From G963677085 sp963677085 (GTDB taxonomy: Bacteria > Planctomycetota > Planctomycetia > Pirellulales > Thermoguttaceae), in NCBI GenBank assembly GCA_963677085.2, contig CAXXFH010000003.1, positions 806,001-870,000 on the forward strand: 64,000 bases of DNA, read 5' to 3'. The notes under the pieces were generated by a model. That model searched no databases. It had not been told where the DNA came from and saw only the letters and a list, made by a program, of their open reading frames with translations. Shown one piece after another: positions 20,331 through 30,256 of this stretch. A program made the translations under genes and the position numbers. Every line of letters begins with the position of its first letter. The stretch's first letter is position 1.

Positions 20331-21533
20331 CTAAGTGTTTTTAGCTCGTTCAGTCCGGCGATATTCGAGGGGCGTCATGCCGGTAACGCGTCGAAAAACC
20401 AGACGCATCCGCTCGGCGTTAGAAAACCCGCAGGCCATGGCCAGTTTGTGGAGTTTGATTTTACCGGGGGCGACAAGCAACTTCTTAACCCGCTCAACCC
20501 GCTTGCGATTGAGATAGTCGTGTGGAGTGCAGCCAAGCACGCGACGGAAACACATCTCCAGTTGCCTGCGCGAAATCGACGTGGCATGTACGACCTGGTC
20601 GATTCCCAAAGGTTCATCCAAGTGATCGTGGATAAAGTGCAAGGCGTCTGTTAAGTGGGGATCTTCCACGGCGATGGTATCGGTCGATTGTCGGGCGACG
20701 ACGCCGATTGGCGGGATTGTCTGGTCCATTGGCGTCGGCTGGCCATTCATCAGGCGATCTAGCGCCTTCGCGGTTTCATAGCCCAGCAGCCAGGAGTTTC
20801 TCGCAACGCTGCTCAATGTCGGTGGGCGAAATTCACAGAGTGTAGGATCGTCTTCCATACCTACCACGGCTACGTCGTGCGGAATGTGCAGTCCCAGTCG
20901 GTCGCATTCTTCGATCACCGCGCGGGCGCGGTAGTCCTGTACAGCCAGTAGTCCGACCGGAGGACGAAGCTGTTTCAACCAATCGGACAACAGGTCGGTT
21001 CTCTTCTGTAAACTGGTCCAACGTCCTGATATCCGGGGCGCTTGGAACACGTCGCACGTCGCGCCCGCTTGCTTGGCACAATCGACGAAGCCCTGGCAGC
21101 GGAGTTCGGAGAACCAGAACCCTTTCAGCCCGTAATAGGCCAATCGTCGCAGCCCACGCTCCAAAAGATGCTCGGCCGCCAGATGCCCCATGGCATAGTG
21201 GTCGGGTCTAACGCGTGGGATTCCCGTTTCGCGTAGCGTCGATGCCCCGTTCACCACTGGGATTCCCAGTTGTTGGGCCATGAGAATATCCGCCTGATTG
21301 AGAATCGCGGCGAACACTCCGTCGCCCGACCAACCTCGAAGGTGGTTGAGCGTAAGCGGCGACTCGCCAGCTCCCATAAGTGATGGAGGACTAGTTGTTA
21401 TCGCCCAGTCGCCATGTTTTTGGGCGTAGTCCAGAAAACCACGGAGGAGGATCGTCATGTGAGGCACTGCCAACGGATAGGCTATGGCGACCTGACGTCG
21501 TTTTCTGGTGGGGCTTTGGGAACACATCTTCAT
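20331..21533 (-). CDS. XylR-like transcriptional regulator (sugar-binding domain + AraC HTH)
   Basis: This is a 400-residue regulator from ATG 21533; a TTG at 21542 and an ATG at 21527 are alternatives, the latter spaced 9 bp from GGAA. Residues about 15-280 resemble a LacI/PBP1 ligand-binding domain (VAIAYPLAVPH, VVGMEDDPTLCE). About 290-395 form an AraC-type double HTH (SRRQLEMCFRR, NAERMRLVFRR). It is transcribed away from the HzsA-related gene at 21845 with about 310 bp between them, so it probably regulates that unit. The effector is unknown. Confidence 0.92.
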   Translation of the reverse strand: MKMCSQSPTRKRRQVAIAYPLAVPHMTILLRGFLDYAQKHGDWAITTSPPSLMGAGESPLTLNHLRGWSGDGVFAAILNQADILMAQQLGIPVVNGASTLRETGIPRVRPDHYAMGHLAAEHLLERGLRRLAYYGLKGFWFSELRCQGFVDCAKQAGATCDVFQAPRISGRWTSLQKRTDLLSDWLKQLRPPVGLLAVQDYRARAVIEECDRLGLHIPHDVAVVGMEDDPTLCEFRPPTLSSVARNSWLLGYETAKALDRLMNGQPTPMDQTIPPIGVVARQSTDTIAVEDPHLTDALHFIHDHLDEPLGIDQVVHATSISRRQLEMCFRRVLGCTPHDYLNRKRVERVKKLLVAPGKIKLHKLAMACGFSNAERMRLVFRRVTGMTPLEYRRTERAKNT

Positions 21534-21844
21534 GCTTTCCAATCAACAAGTGTGACTGCGGGTCAGAAAACAACGGTCCCTATGCACAATATAAACCGCA
21601 CATCGCAGGAAGGTGCGCAAAACACTTGTGGATTGCGCAAAAAAAATCTGGTTTCGCGCCACTCCCGAGACTATGTTAACTCAAAGACCGTCATGTGGGC
21701 AAGCAAAAACTTGCCAGTGTATTGGACGACGTCTTTTGTCGTTGCATAGGGCTTGACACTATGACAAAAATCGATCGGACATTCCCTGGTTGACTACAGG
21801 ATTGCCTGTTTCTGGCGTCCTGAAGACAACGGGAGGAGGAAGGT
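21534..21844. promoter_or_regulatory. Divergent intergenic region, regulator / HzsA-related gene
   Basis: The 311-bp gap should hold promoters for both genes. TTGACA-like bases occur at 21751-21756 (TTGACAC) followed by AT-rich sequence, but no certain -10 box. GGGAGGAGG directly precedes the plus-strand ATG at 21845. No clear operator palindrome is seen by eye. Confidence 0.35.
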
Positions 21845-24457
21845 ATGAATATGAAGTGGAATAGAGTGGTTTCCGTTCCTTCGACATGTCTCATCTTGGT
21901 TGCAGTCGGTCTGGTCGGCATCACCTTGGCGGCAGAGGCGGACAAACCTCAGTCAACGCCGCTCTCGCCTCCGCGTGAACCAGATCTCGTGGAGAAGGCC
22001 CTAACGCTAATGGGCGGCGCGGAGGAGATCGTTTTCGTCGAGCGCGATCTATACAAAGACGGCCACTACTACCGCAACTTCGGCGGCGACTCGGTGAATC
22101 CCAATAACTGGTACCACGCGCCGGACGGCTCACGCCTTTGTAAAATCAACCTGCGCACCAAGCAGGTTACCGTCATCTTCGAGGTAGAGAAGGGCGACAT
22201 CCGCGATCCTCGCGTTCATTACGACGGCAAGAAGTTCCTGATCGCTTACCGCAAGGGTGGCACGCACAACTATAACCTTTACGAACTGAACATCGACGGT
22301 ACCGGCCTGAAACAACTGACCTTCGGCGAAAAGTGGGACGACTTTGGCCCGGAGTATCTGCCCGACGGCGGTATCATCTTCGTCTCCAGCCGGGGCAAAC
22401 GATTCATCCCCTGCAATCATTCTCCAGGCGCGCAACTCTTCCGAATGGACGGGGACGGAAGCAACATTCTCTGCCTTTCAGCAAATAATGTGCGTGACGA
22501 TCGTCCCACCGTGATGCCCAACGGGCAGATTCTTTACGATCGGTGGGAATACGTAGACGCCGCCATTGGTAGCTATCACGACATTTGGACAATGAATCCC
22601 GACGGTACGAACCAGATGATCATCTTTGGTGGCGGTGTTAAGCAAGAGAACAAGCACAATGTGTTGACGTATTCCAAATGCGATCCGATGCCCGTCCCGG
22701 GGACAGACGGAAAGATCGCCTGTGTTTTTTCGCCCCCTTCGGGACTCCGAGAGAACGCGGGAAACGTCATGATCGTCGATCTTAAGGCTGGTCCGGAGGA
22801 AGTCTCGGCCGCAAAGCAGATCAGTCCTGAGCGAAACTTGGGTTACCATTACAGCCTTTCCCAAAACACGACGTGGTTCGGACAAGGACGAACCGGTTTC
22901 CGCGATCCCTACCCGCTTTCCGAGAACTGTTTTCTTGCTGCCGAGAACACGAACCTCTTCGTTCTCGACGGCGAAGGCAACGCGCAGGTCTTCTATCAGG
23001 GCCCAAAGATGGTCCATGATCCTCGCGTCCTCGCGCCGCGTCCGCGCGAGACGGTAATCCGTTCCCGCATCAACCTCGATAAGAGCACCGGAACTCTCGT
23101 TCTTACAGATGTTTATCGCGGCCGCCCGAAGGAAATGGAAGGCATCAAGCGAGGCACCATCAAGAAGCTTCTAATCCTAGAAGACCTGCCCAAACCGGTT
23201 AGCTACTATTCCCTGCCCGGCCTCATTAGCATGGATGGTACCCACACACTGCGCCGCGTGTTGGGTACTGTCCCAATCGAAGAGGATGGCTCGGCCGCGT
23301 TCGAGGTACCAGTCCTGCGGGCCCTCTATTTCGTAGCGCTCGACGAAAAGGGCATCGCCGTGAAACGCATGCAGAGCTACACGATGGTGATGCCTGGTGA
23401 AACTCAAGGGTGCGTGGGCTGCCATGAATCGCGTACGACGACCATCGGGGCGGTAGGTGGTAGTGGTACCTTGCTGGCACTGAAACGTTCCCCCAGCCGG
23501 ATCGCACTGGTACCGGGTGTACCCGAGGTATTCGATTACCCACGTGATATCCAACCCATCTGGGACCGGCACTGCGTCTCCTGTCACAATCCGGACACGC
23601 TTTCCGGCCGTGTGAACATGACGGGCGACCGCGCCGAGTGGTTCTCTCAAAGCTACTATGCGTTGTTCGCCAACAACCAGATCAGCGACATGATGGGGCG
23701 TTACCTTACCGAGTTTCGCGAACACAAGCCTTACGGTTTCGGCACCGGCGCAAGCCCGCTGATGAATAAGATCGACGGCAGCCATTACGATGTCACCCTG
23801 ACCGAACAAGAACGGGACAAAGTTCGACTTTGGATCGAGGCCAGCGCCACCTTCACGGGTACCTATGCGGTCTACAATACTGCGGCGACGGCCGTTGCCG
23901 GTGCCCTGATCAACAACGCCCATGTGCAAATCGGCTCGCCCCTGGACAGAATTGTTTACAACCGCTGCCTTTGGTGTCACGACTCCGAGGCGAACATGGG
24001 ACGCCGCGTCCACAAGGCACGCATGAACTCTCCTAAACATTGTTGGAATCTCTACGACCTTTCTAATCCCGAGAAATCCATGATTCTCTTGGCCCCGCTC
24101 GACAAGGAATCGGGTGGCTATGGATGGTGCAAGGACAACTATGGCCAAAGCATCGTTTTTAGGACCAAAAATGATCCCGATTACAAGGCTATCCTGACAG
24201 CTATTCAGGCAGCCAAGGAACGGCAGGAGCGAGAAAAAACTTGTCGTCCCGACATGCCGGACTTTCGCCCCAACCCGAACTATGTTCGCTGGATGAAACG
24301 GTGGGAGATCTTGCCCGAGAGCTTCGATCCGGCCAAGGATCCCATCGACCCGTACGAGACGGACCGGGCCTACTGGCGTTCGTTGTGGCACCAGCCGCCC
24401 GCTGCCGGAACCGCCGCAGTCGACAAACAGGGAACCGAACTGAAAGGAGGGCATTAA
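21845..24457 (+). CDS. HzsA-related exported beta-propeller protein with three haem-c motifs
   Basis: The 870-residue protein has a signal peptide (about 1-29) and a strong GGGAGGAGG ribosome site. Residues about 60-470 form TolB-like propeller blades (DIWTMNPDGTNQ, LYELNIDGTGLKQLTF-type repeats). The C-terminal half carries three CxxCH haem c-attachment sites: CVGCH (residue 523), CVSCH (577) and CLWCH (708). This resembles the alpha subunit of hydrazine synthase, whose relatives are widespread in planctomycetes that do not perform anammox. The likely role is periplasmic redox chemistry or electron transfer; hydrazine synthesis is not implied, as the beta/gamma subunit genes are absent nearby. 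A PEP-CTERM gene and a DUF1559 gene follow downstream. Confidence 0.88.
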   Translation: MNMKWNRVVSVPSTCLILVAVGLVGITLAAEADKPQSTPLSPPREPDLVEKALTLMGGAEEIVFVERDLYKDGHYYRNFGGDSVNPNNWYHAPDGSRLCKINLRTKQVTVIFEVEKGDIRDPRVHYDGKKFLIAYRKGGTHNYNLYELNIDGTGLKQLTFGEKWDDFGPEYLPDGGIIFVSSRGKRFIPCNHSPGAQLFRMDGDGSNILCLSANNVRDDRPTVMPNGQILYDRWEYVDAAIGSYHDIWTMNPDGTNQMIIFGGGVKQENKHNVLTYSKCDPMPVPGTDGKIACVFSPPSGLRENAGNVMIVDLKAGPEEVSAAKQISPERNLGYHYSLSQNTTWFGQGRTGFRDPYPLSENCFLAAENTNLFVLDGEGNAQVFYQGPKMVHDPRVLAPRPRETVIRSRINLDKSTGTLVLTDVYRGRPKEMEGIKRGTIKKLLILEDLPKPVSYYSLPGLISMDGTHTLRRVLGTVPIEEDGSAAFEVPVLRALYFVALDEKGIAVKRMQSYTMVMPGETQGCVGCHESRTTTIGAVGGSGTLLALKRSPSRIALVPGVPEVFDYPRDIQPIWDRHCVSCHNPDTLSGRVNMTGDRAEWFSQSYYALFANNQISDMMGRYLTEFREHKPYGFGTGASPLMNKIDGSHYDVTLTEQERDKVRLWIEASATFTGTYAVYNTAATAVAGALINNAHVQIGSPLDRIVYNRCLWCHDSEANMGRRVHKARMNSPKHCWNLYDLSNPEKSMILLAPLDKESGGYGWCKDNYGQSIVFRTKNDPDYKAILTAIQAAKERQEREKTCRPDMPDFRPNPNYVRWMKRWEILPESFDPAKDPIDPYETDRAYWRSLWHQPPAAGTAAVDKQGTELKGGH

Positions 24458-24624
24458 TCCAGATCGTTTAGAAAATGAATGTGTACTAGTGACAATGGCT
24501 GGTAGGCCTCGTTTCGCAAAACAATCGTTTGTGTCGCATGGTAGCCAGCAGGGGCGTGAGGGAGGCAGAAGTGAGAGTGGAACAATAGTCCAAAATACAA
24601 GCACCTCTTCTGGAGAATACGATC

Positions 24625-25410
24625 ATGTCAAAACGAGTCTTCTGTACGGGTTTGGCGATTGCCTGCTTCGCGGTGATCACGGGGCTGCCAGTGATGGCCG
24701 AATCCATTAGCATTACCAACGGCGATTTCGAATCCATCGACTCGGAAACGGGAAGATTCAGTGGATGGACCTACTCAAACACGAGCGGAACGGCCACCGT
24801 GTCAACATCCCCGACAGTTATCGGTGGGACCAACAGTGCGCGATTGCTGTACGGCACGAGCAACGGTGGGGCATTGTCTCAGACGGTCAGCCCAGAAGGT
24901 GTCGCGGACTTCACGATTGAGTTCGACTTCGCTGTACTGGACATTGATTCCACATCATACAGGACGCTCGGCGTATCAAGCAACGACGATTGCGCTAATG
25001 TGTGTGTGTATTACACCTCGAATGGCGCAGAGATCCGGTTCTACAACGGTTCAGCGTTTCTTCAAACCGGCTTGTTCGCCAGCACGACTGATGACTTCGG
25101 GACGGCGAAGTCATTTGGAGACAATGAGGTGCCCGAAGGCAACCACCTCAAGCTGCAAGGAGAGAACTTTGGCACCTCGAATGCAACCCTTACTGTTACC
25201 CTTTCCGGCGGCGAGACAAACGGGGTATACACGGGCACCTCGTCGGGCGCTCAAAGCAACGAGTTCACAACACTTAAATTTTTCGCGTATTATCGCGATG
25301 CCGATTTCTTGGTTGACAACGTCACCGTCGTTCCGGAGCCTTCTTCGGTAGCATTGCTCGCCGCAGCGGTTCTTGGCCTGGCGGTTTGTGCCTGGCGGAA
25401 GAGGAAGTAG
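24625..25410 (+). CDS. PEP-CTERM sorting-domain exported protein
   Basis: The 261-residue protein has a signal peptide (LAIACFAVITGLPVMA), a beta-rich body beginning with NGDFES, and a C-terminal tripartite sorting signal: VPEPSS, a hydrophobic helix and WRKRK. An exosortase/archaeosortase-type enzyme is expected to process this signal and place the protein on the cell surface or in extracellular matrix. It is a paralogue of the broken gene at 5809-6648. GGAGA lies about 10 bp before the ATG. Its ligand or structural role is unknown; the N-terminal fold resembles carbohydrate-binding-like sandwiches only in general character. Confidence 0.88.
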   Translation: MSKRVFCTGLAIACFAVITGLPVMAESISITNGDFESIDSETGRFSGWTYSNTSGTATVSTSPTVIGGTNSARLLYGTSNGGALSQTVSPEGVADFTIEFDFAVLDIDSTSYRTLGVSSNDDCANVCVYYTSNGAEIRFYNGSAFLQTGLFASTTDDFGTAKSFGDNEVPEGNHLKLQGENFGTSNATLTVTLSGGETNGVYTGTSSGAQSNEFTTLKFFAYYRDADFLVDNVTVVPEPSSVALLAAAVLGLAVCAWRKRK

Positions 25411-25529
25411 AACACCGTGGAAGGTGCTCCGCAGCACTTCTGTCCGGGAGGCGTTCCACCGTTCGTCATATCGACCTTACATTGCCGTTCAGTGCTGAGA
25501 TTCCATTCGGAATCATCAGGAGGTGAGTT

Positions 25530-26480
25530 GTGTGCGCAAATCCACCATCCCTTTTCCATCGTTCAAAATCCGCCTTTACGTTGGTGGAGCTTTTGGTAGT
25601 CATCGCGATCATCGGCATTCTGATCGCCCTGTTGCTGCCGGCCGTGCAATCCGCGCGCGAGGCGGCACGGCGCATGCAGTGCAGCAACAACCTGAAGCAG
25701 ATGGGGCTGGCCCTGCACAACTACGCCTGCGTTTGGAGAGAGACTTTCCCGGCGGGTTCTAATGGTCACTGTAAACACGCCTTGTTCTCGCACCTCTTGC
25801 CTTACCTGGAGATGCAGCCACTGTATGACCAACTCGATTTTAAGGGCTCGACGCTCACCAGTTCCGTCAATAGCAAGCTGAAGTATACAGCAGTCCCTGC
25901 CTACGTTTGCCCCTCCTGGTCTAACAAGGCCGTCTATACCAGTGAAGAGATTGCCGCGACAGTTCAGGCCGGGGCCGCTTCCGGCGCGCTGACGCTTTAT
26001 CAAGGTGTTGGGGGGGCTTTCCCGACCGAGGAACCGTACGGCTCGTCTCCTACGGTTGGCGATTGGCCGAAAAACGGTATGTTTACTCCCTACGCATGGC
26101 GCCGTATGGCCGAGGTACGCGATGGGCTGAGCAATACGCTTGCCATGGGCGAGTTCGCGCATCTCGACACCAAGGGGGGACGGTTTGCCAATCCGCCAGG
26201 CCTTGTTCGCGCCTGGATTACGGGAGGCTACACGTTCAACAATGATGACGATATTGCCCTAATGGCGTCGAAGGTGGTGGCGAATCCGATAAATGCCAAA
26301 GTAGACGCCATCACCGATGGCATCCCCTTCAATCATCTCCCCTTCAGTAGTTGCCACCTCGGTGGAGCACATTTTCTGATGGGTGATGGCAGCATTGCGT
26401 TCTTGTCTGAGAACATGGAGTACCTTTTGCTTCAGCAATTGGCAACCGTTGCTCGCGGCGAGGTGGTTACCTTGCCGTAG
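25530..26480 (+). CDS. DUF1559 prepilin-type protein
   Basis: The GTG start at 25530 follows a near-perfect CAGGAGGTGA ribosome site. The 316-residue product has a type IV prepilin N-methylation motif (FTLVELLVVIAIIGIL, residues about 16-31) and the planctomycete continuation LLPAVQSAREAARRMQC. The DUF1559 domain fills the rest and ends with the usual HFLMGDGSI block. These proteins are processed by prepilin peptidase and presumed to form or decorate pseudopili; planctomycete genomes encode many. It lies 120 bp downstream of the PEP-CTERM gene on the same strand, so joint expression is plausible. Confidence 0.95.
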   Translation: MCANPPSLFHRSKSAFTLVELLVVIAIIGILIALLLPAVQSAREAARRMQCSNNLKQMGLALHNYACVWRETFPAGSNGHCKHALFSHLLPYLEMQPLYDQLDFKGSTLTSSVNSKLKYTAVPAYVCPSWSNKAVYTSEEIAATVQAGAASGALTLYQGVGGAFPTEEPYGSSPTVGDWPKNGMFTPYAWRRMAEVRDGLSNTLAMGEFAHLDTKGGRFANPPGLVRAWITGGYTFNNDDDIALMASKVVANPINAKVDAITDGIPFNHLPFSSCHLGGAHFLMGDGSIAFLSENMEYLLLQQLATVARGEVVTLP

Positions 26481-26600
26481 CCGTTCGATCGATTCAGCCG
26501 CAACCCGAATTACTATGCCGATCGTGCCATTAGGGCAATGCGTACTCCGGCCGTCTCAAGTTACCAACGGCGGTAGTGCGGATTTCCCCGAAATAAACGC

Positions 26601-27631
26601 TAGTACGTCATCCAGCAAGTTTCTTCCGGTATAGTTCCGGGAACACTCGGCGGGCGTCGTTGTTATTGAAGGTCCAGTCGATTATGGCTTTGCGGCGATT
26701 TCGGTCGCGGGCCCAAGTCGCCGCATGACGTTGAACTTCTTCGATTGTAGGAATCCGTCGCCCGAGGCATTGCTTGGTCAACACGGAGATTTCAATTTCT
26801 GCCATGTTCAGCCAACTGGCGTGCTTGGGTGTGTAGTGCCATACGATGCGTCGCAGAGATTGCTTCGCTTTCGTGGCGTCAAACGTTTCGATGAGGGACT
26901 TTTCGTTGTGCGTGTTGAGGTTGTCGAGAACCAAATGAATCCGACGAGCCTTGGGATAACGCTGAAGCAGATCACGCACGAATCGTGCGAAATCGGCCCG
27001 TTTGCGATGACGCCGAGCCTGGACGAAGCGTTTGCCACCATTCGGCTCAACGGCGACAAAGATACTGCACGTGCCGCAACGACGATACTCGTAGTCCTGC
27101 TTAGCCGCCTTGCCTGGTACGGCAGGCTTGAAGGGACACGTATCGTCCAGGAGTTGATACGGCTGCTCGTCCATGCAAATCAACGGTTCTCTCGGGTTGA
27201 ACGCCTTTTCATACTGGTCGAGGACGTCCTCCATTCTGTCGCGAAACTCTTCGGTGAGTCTCGGAATGCACCATGTTTTTTTCGCCATGGCTTCATGTCG
27301 TGCTCTTTCAGCCACAACGCAACCTCGCTCTTGCTGATCGAATCGACGAAGCCTCGTTTCACGGCGTGCACGCAGAGTAGTTCCAGCGTCCAGCGGACGC
27401 GGCCCTCCGGCGGATCGCTGCAAGCCAACGCCACGACTTGCTGCTTCTGCCGTGGCGTAAACGTGGGCGGAGCACCGGATCGAGGGGCGTCGTACAACGC
27501 TTCCTCTAAACTCCCGGTACAGAACCGTTTACGCATACTGCGAACAGTTCGATCCGTGCAACCAACGTGTTCGGCAATCTCCTCATCCGTGAATCCTTCA
27601 TCTGATTTCAGCAGAATCAAGGCACGCCGAA
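26601..27631 (-). mobile_element. IS630-A copy 1, truncated on its ORFA side
   Basis: The element begins at TA 26601 with the same end sequence as copies 2 and 3 (TAGTACGTCATCCAGCAAG). It matches copy 3 until about 27631, where it breaks into an IS256 fragment. The last roughly 130 bp at the ORFA end, including the terminal repeat and ORFA start, are missing. Sequence is near identical to the other copies, so the truncation is recent. Confidence 0.9.
26608..27631 (-). pseudogene. IS630-family transposase, 5'-truncated (copy 1)
   Basis: The coding region lacks the N-terminal start. What remains is most of the helix-turn-helix part (DEEIAEHVGCTDRTVRSMRKR) in one frame. An A7 run (27276-27282 on the complement) then leads into the DDE domain in the -1 frame (CMDEQ, LVLDNLNTH, NMAEIE). 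One residue differs from copies 2 and 3 (VEPNGG rather than VEPKGG). Without its terminal repeat and start the copy should be immobile unless served by copy 3. Confidence 0.88.
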
Positions 27632-28028
27632 GGTCTCGATGCGTCTGGAAGTCAGTCAAGATCTGCGAAACGTGTTCAATGCGCCGGACCGCCACGAGGC
27701 GGATCGGCTGCTGGCGCAACTGGTGAAGAAATACGCGGACCGTGCGCCCGATCTTTCGGCTTGGATGGAAACCAACGTGCCCGAAGGGCTTGTGGTTTTC
27801 GAGTTGCCCGCGACCCATCAGCGCCGCCTGCGCACCACCAACGCCCTCGAACGGCTCAATCAAGAAATCAAACGTCGGACTCGTGTGGCGACGCTGTTCC
27901 CCAACGAAGCGTCGTTGCTGCGTCTGGTCAGCGTCATCCTCAGCGAAACCAGCGACGACTGGGAGACGGGCAAAGTCTACCTGACGATGGCAACCAACGC
28001 GTCAGCCAGCGGAACACAGAGAGGCTAG
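27632..28028 (+). pseudogene. C-terminal fragment of IS256-family transposase
   Basis: About 130 residues of the transposase C-terminus remain. The IS256 signature RTTNALERLNQEIKRRTRV, with the third catalytic Glu, is intact, followed by FPNEASLLRLV. Everything upstream has been lost at the junction with IS630-A copy 1 (27631/27632). It carries a usable ATG at 27639, but the catalytic Asp residues are missing. Confidence 0.88.
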
Positions 28029-28035
28029 CGGGGTT

Positions 28036-28063
28036 CCAAGGGGGCGGCAATGAGCCCCCTTGG
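28036..28063 (+). terminator. 10-bp stem hairpin after the IS256 fragment
   Basis: CCAAGGGGGC and GCCCCCTTGG form a perfect 10-bp stem with an 8-base loop, 8 bp after the transposase stop. No T-tract follows, so it may be a weak terminator or part of the IS256 end rather than a classical intrinsic terminator. Confidence 0.5.
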
Positions 28064-28392
28064 TCTGCGTGAACGCCAATAAAAATCGCGGCAAAGCCGC
28101 TCTACCTTCTTCCCAACCACAGAAAAGAAGGGCAACAGAATTTACAGAACAAGGGTTGCTCGACCCTTCTCAAGCTGTGGGAAGCAGTTGTACGGTGCCG
28201 AAAACGACCATCGACCGCTGCAACGACATAGGCCAGGAATCCATTCAGGATTGATCTGAGTGTTATACATATCATCACCAGAGCCTGTTGACTCCGTTGC
28301 AACCAACGGAAGGCGTCCCAACTTTCTTAGGCCGTGGGGTCAGGCTCCCGGTGGTCACCATTCTGCCTTCAGCAATGCGGGAGTCTATACGA
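28064..28392. other. Intergenic region, 329 bp, no gene seen
   Basis: The region lies between the IS256 remnant and the convergent sulfatase gene. It contains no convincing open frame. Short GGGGTCAGGCTCCCGG sequence near 28336 recurs in related form near 37274, possibly a planctomycete dispersed element. Confidence 0.4.
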
Positions 28393-30183
28393 TCAGGGGG
28401 CGATCCGTTTCACGGTAGTGTAATAGGCGCCGCGAGACTGGCCCTTGTCTTCGACAAACCATGTCTCGAGTCGCGTCGAACCTTCGCGGAGCGAAACCCG
28501 GAATCTGACGGCGGACGCCTCCGGTTCGACGGGCTGGGTTTTCTCCGTGTCGCCGATCCTGATACGGGCCGTACGGGCGGTGATCGCCTTGCCGCCGGCG
28601 ATTGCCGAATTGATCGGTTGGTCGATTTCCGGCGGCCAGCGACGCAGGGCAATCTCGTAGTCCCCCGCCGTCGCAACGTCGAGAGCCCAGAAGCCGTTGT
28701 CCTGGAAGCCGCGGAGGATCTGGCCCTGCCACCATCGACGCGAGCTGTGCCAGTCAAAACAGGTCAGTTGCACCGGATTCTGCCGCGGGTCTCCCACGAC
28801 GATCCGGGCATATTTGTCGAAATCGTCATCCAGCTCGTCCCACCACTGCTCGTACGCCGACCGCAGGCGCTTTACGATATCCGCGTGCTGATTCGCGATG
28901 TCGGTCTTCTGGCTGGGGTCGGCCGAAAGATCGAACAGTTCGAACGTCGGCGCCTCGCGATCGTCGTTGCGGATCACCAGCCGCCAGCTGCCTTCCATGA
29001 CGCAGCCGAAACGGTACTTCTCCGGATAAGGCAATTCCTGGTGCTGGACGAACAGGGTACGTTTCGGAAACGCATCTCCCGGACGGAGCAGTAGCGGCGC
29101 GAGACTGCACCCGTCGAACCGGACGCTTTTCGGCGACTTCAGATCGCACAGTTCGATTAGCGTGGGCAGCAGGTCCAAGTGGGCCGTCAGGCAATCAACG
29201 TCCCGGCCGCCGACCAGGCCGCCGGCCGGCCAGTGGAGAAAACAGGGCACGCGATGGCCGCCTTCATAGGGCGATCCTTTGCGGCCTCGCCGTCCCGCGT
29301 TGTAGCCGCTTTTCAACCGGCCTTCGTTGCCCCGGTAGTCGGTAAACGTGGCTCCGCGCGACGTACCGTTGTCGGTCATAAAGATCAGCAACGTGTTCTC
29401 GGCGAGATCAAGTTGTTCGAGCCGTTGCCTCAGGCGGCCGACGTTTTCGTCGATATTGGCGATCATGCCGTAGAAATTCGCCAGCCCCGCGTCGCCGTCC
29501 ACGCGGTTGGCATACATCCGACGGTATTGCTCCGGCACGTAGAACGGGCCGTGTGGCGCGTTGGTCGGCAGGTAGACGAAGAACGGGCCGTCGCGATGGG
29601 CTTCAATAAACCGAATCGCCTCGCGGAAGAAGACGTCGGTGCAGTACCCGGTGAAGGCTTTCGGCCGGTCGTTGAGGAAGAATGTGTCGTCGAAGTAGTC
29701 GTTGCCCCAGTAGTCGGGAATCTGACCCACGCCCCCCCCGCCATGGATCAAGACGTGCTGGAAGCCACGATCCTGCGGGCGGAAGGGAAATTCATCCCCC
29801 AGGTGCCACTTGCCAAAAATGGCCGTCTGGTAACCGCTCCGGGCGAAGACGTCGGCCATCGTTACCTCGCCGCGTCGCGGCATGTTGCGCCCCATCACGG
29901 TATGCCAGACGCCGGTTCGTGTCGAATAGCGCCCGGTCATCAAGGCCGATCGCGTCGGCGAGCACGTCGGATCAACATGGAAATCGGTCAGGCGGACGCT
30001 CTCGCCGTGCAACTGGTCGAGACAAGGTGTCCGAAGCACCGGATTCCCATGGCAGCCCAGATCGGCGTAGCCCTGGTCGTCCGTCATGATAAGGACCACG
30101 TTCGGCCGCCGCGCCCCTCGGCTTTCGCTTGCCACGAACCCCGAGAGCAGCGGTACGAACAATAAGAGGGAAATCGCTCGCAT
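28393..30183 (-). CDS. Secreted S1-family sulfatase
   Basis: The ATG at 30183 is chosen because GGAGGAT lies upstream and a signal peptide (ISLLLFVPLLSGFVA) follows at once; the frame is open further upstream but lacks these signs. The 596-residue enzyme has the sulfatase motif CSPTRSALMTGR with Cys74, converted to formylglycine in active enzymes. It also has the metal-binding TDDQGYADLGC, GKWHLG and MTDNG motifs. The C-terminus carries an extra beta-rich region (about 470-596). Planctomycetes use such enzymes to desulfate marine or plant polysaccharides. It lies about 75 bp downstream of a frameshifted Gfo/Idh/MocA gene on the same strand. The substrate is unknown. Confidence 0.93.
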   Translation of the reverse strand: MRAISLLLFVPLLSGFVASESRGARRPNVVLIMTDDQGYADLGCHGNPVLRTPCLDQLHGESVRLTDFHVDPTCSPTRSALMTGRYSTRTGVWHTVMGRNMPRRGEVTMADVFARSGYQTAIFGKWHLGDEFPFRPQDRGFQHVLIHGGGGVGQIPDYWGNDYFDDTFFLNDRPKAFTGYCTDVFFREAIRFIEAHRDGPFFVYLPTNAPHGPFYVPEQYRRMYANRVDGDAGLANFYGMIANIDENVGRLRQRLEQLDLAENTLLIFMTDNGTSRGATFTDYRGNEGRLKSGYNAGRRGRKGSPYEGGHRVPCFLHWPAGGLVGGRDVDCLTAHLDLLPTLIELCDLKSPKSVRFDGCSLAPLLLRPGDAFPKRTLFVQHQELPYPEKYRFGCVMEGSWRLVIRNDDREAPTFELFDLSADPSQKTDIANQHADIVKRLRSAYEQWWDELDDDFDKYARIVVGDPRQNPVQLTCFDWHSSRRWWQGQILRGFQDNGFWALDVATAGDYEIALRRWPPEIDQPINSAIAGGKAITARTARIRIGDTEKTQPVEPEASAVRFRVSLREGSTRLETWFVEDKGQSRGAYYTTVKRIAP

Positions 30184-30256
30184 TCCGGATATCCTCCATA
30201 TTTCGTGTGGGAATTCGTCGTGAACGGCAGGCCACACTTTTCCCGCAGTGTCGTTG

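Noticed and set aside
21845..24457. Assignment as a true hydrazine synthase alpha subunit
   Set aside because: Architecture is similar, but no beta/gamma subunit or other anammox genes are near, and such relatives are common in non-anammox planctomycetes.
26725..27726. Plus-strand 333-codon open frame in IS630-A (also at 52568 and 61900)
   Set aside because: It repeats in all copies only because the IS repeats; it is antisense to the transposase and has no recognisable motif.
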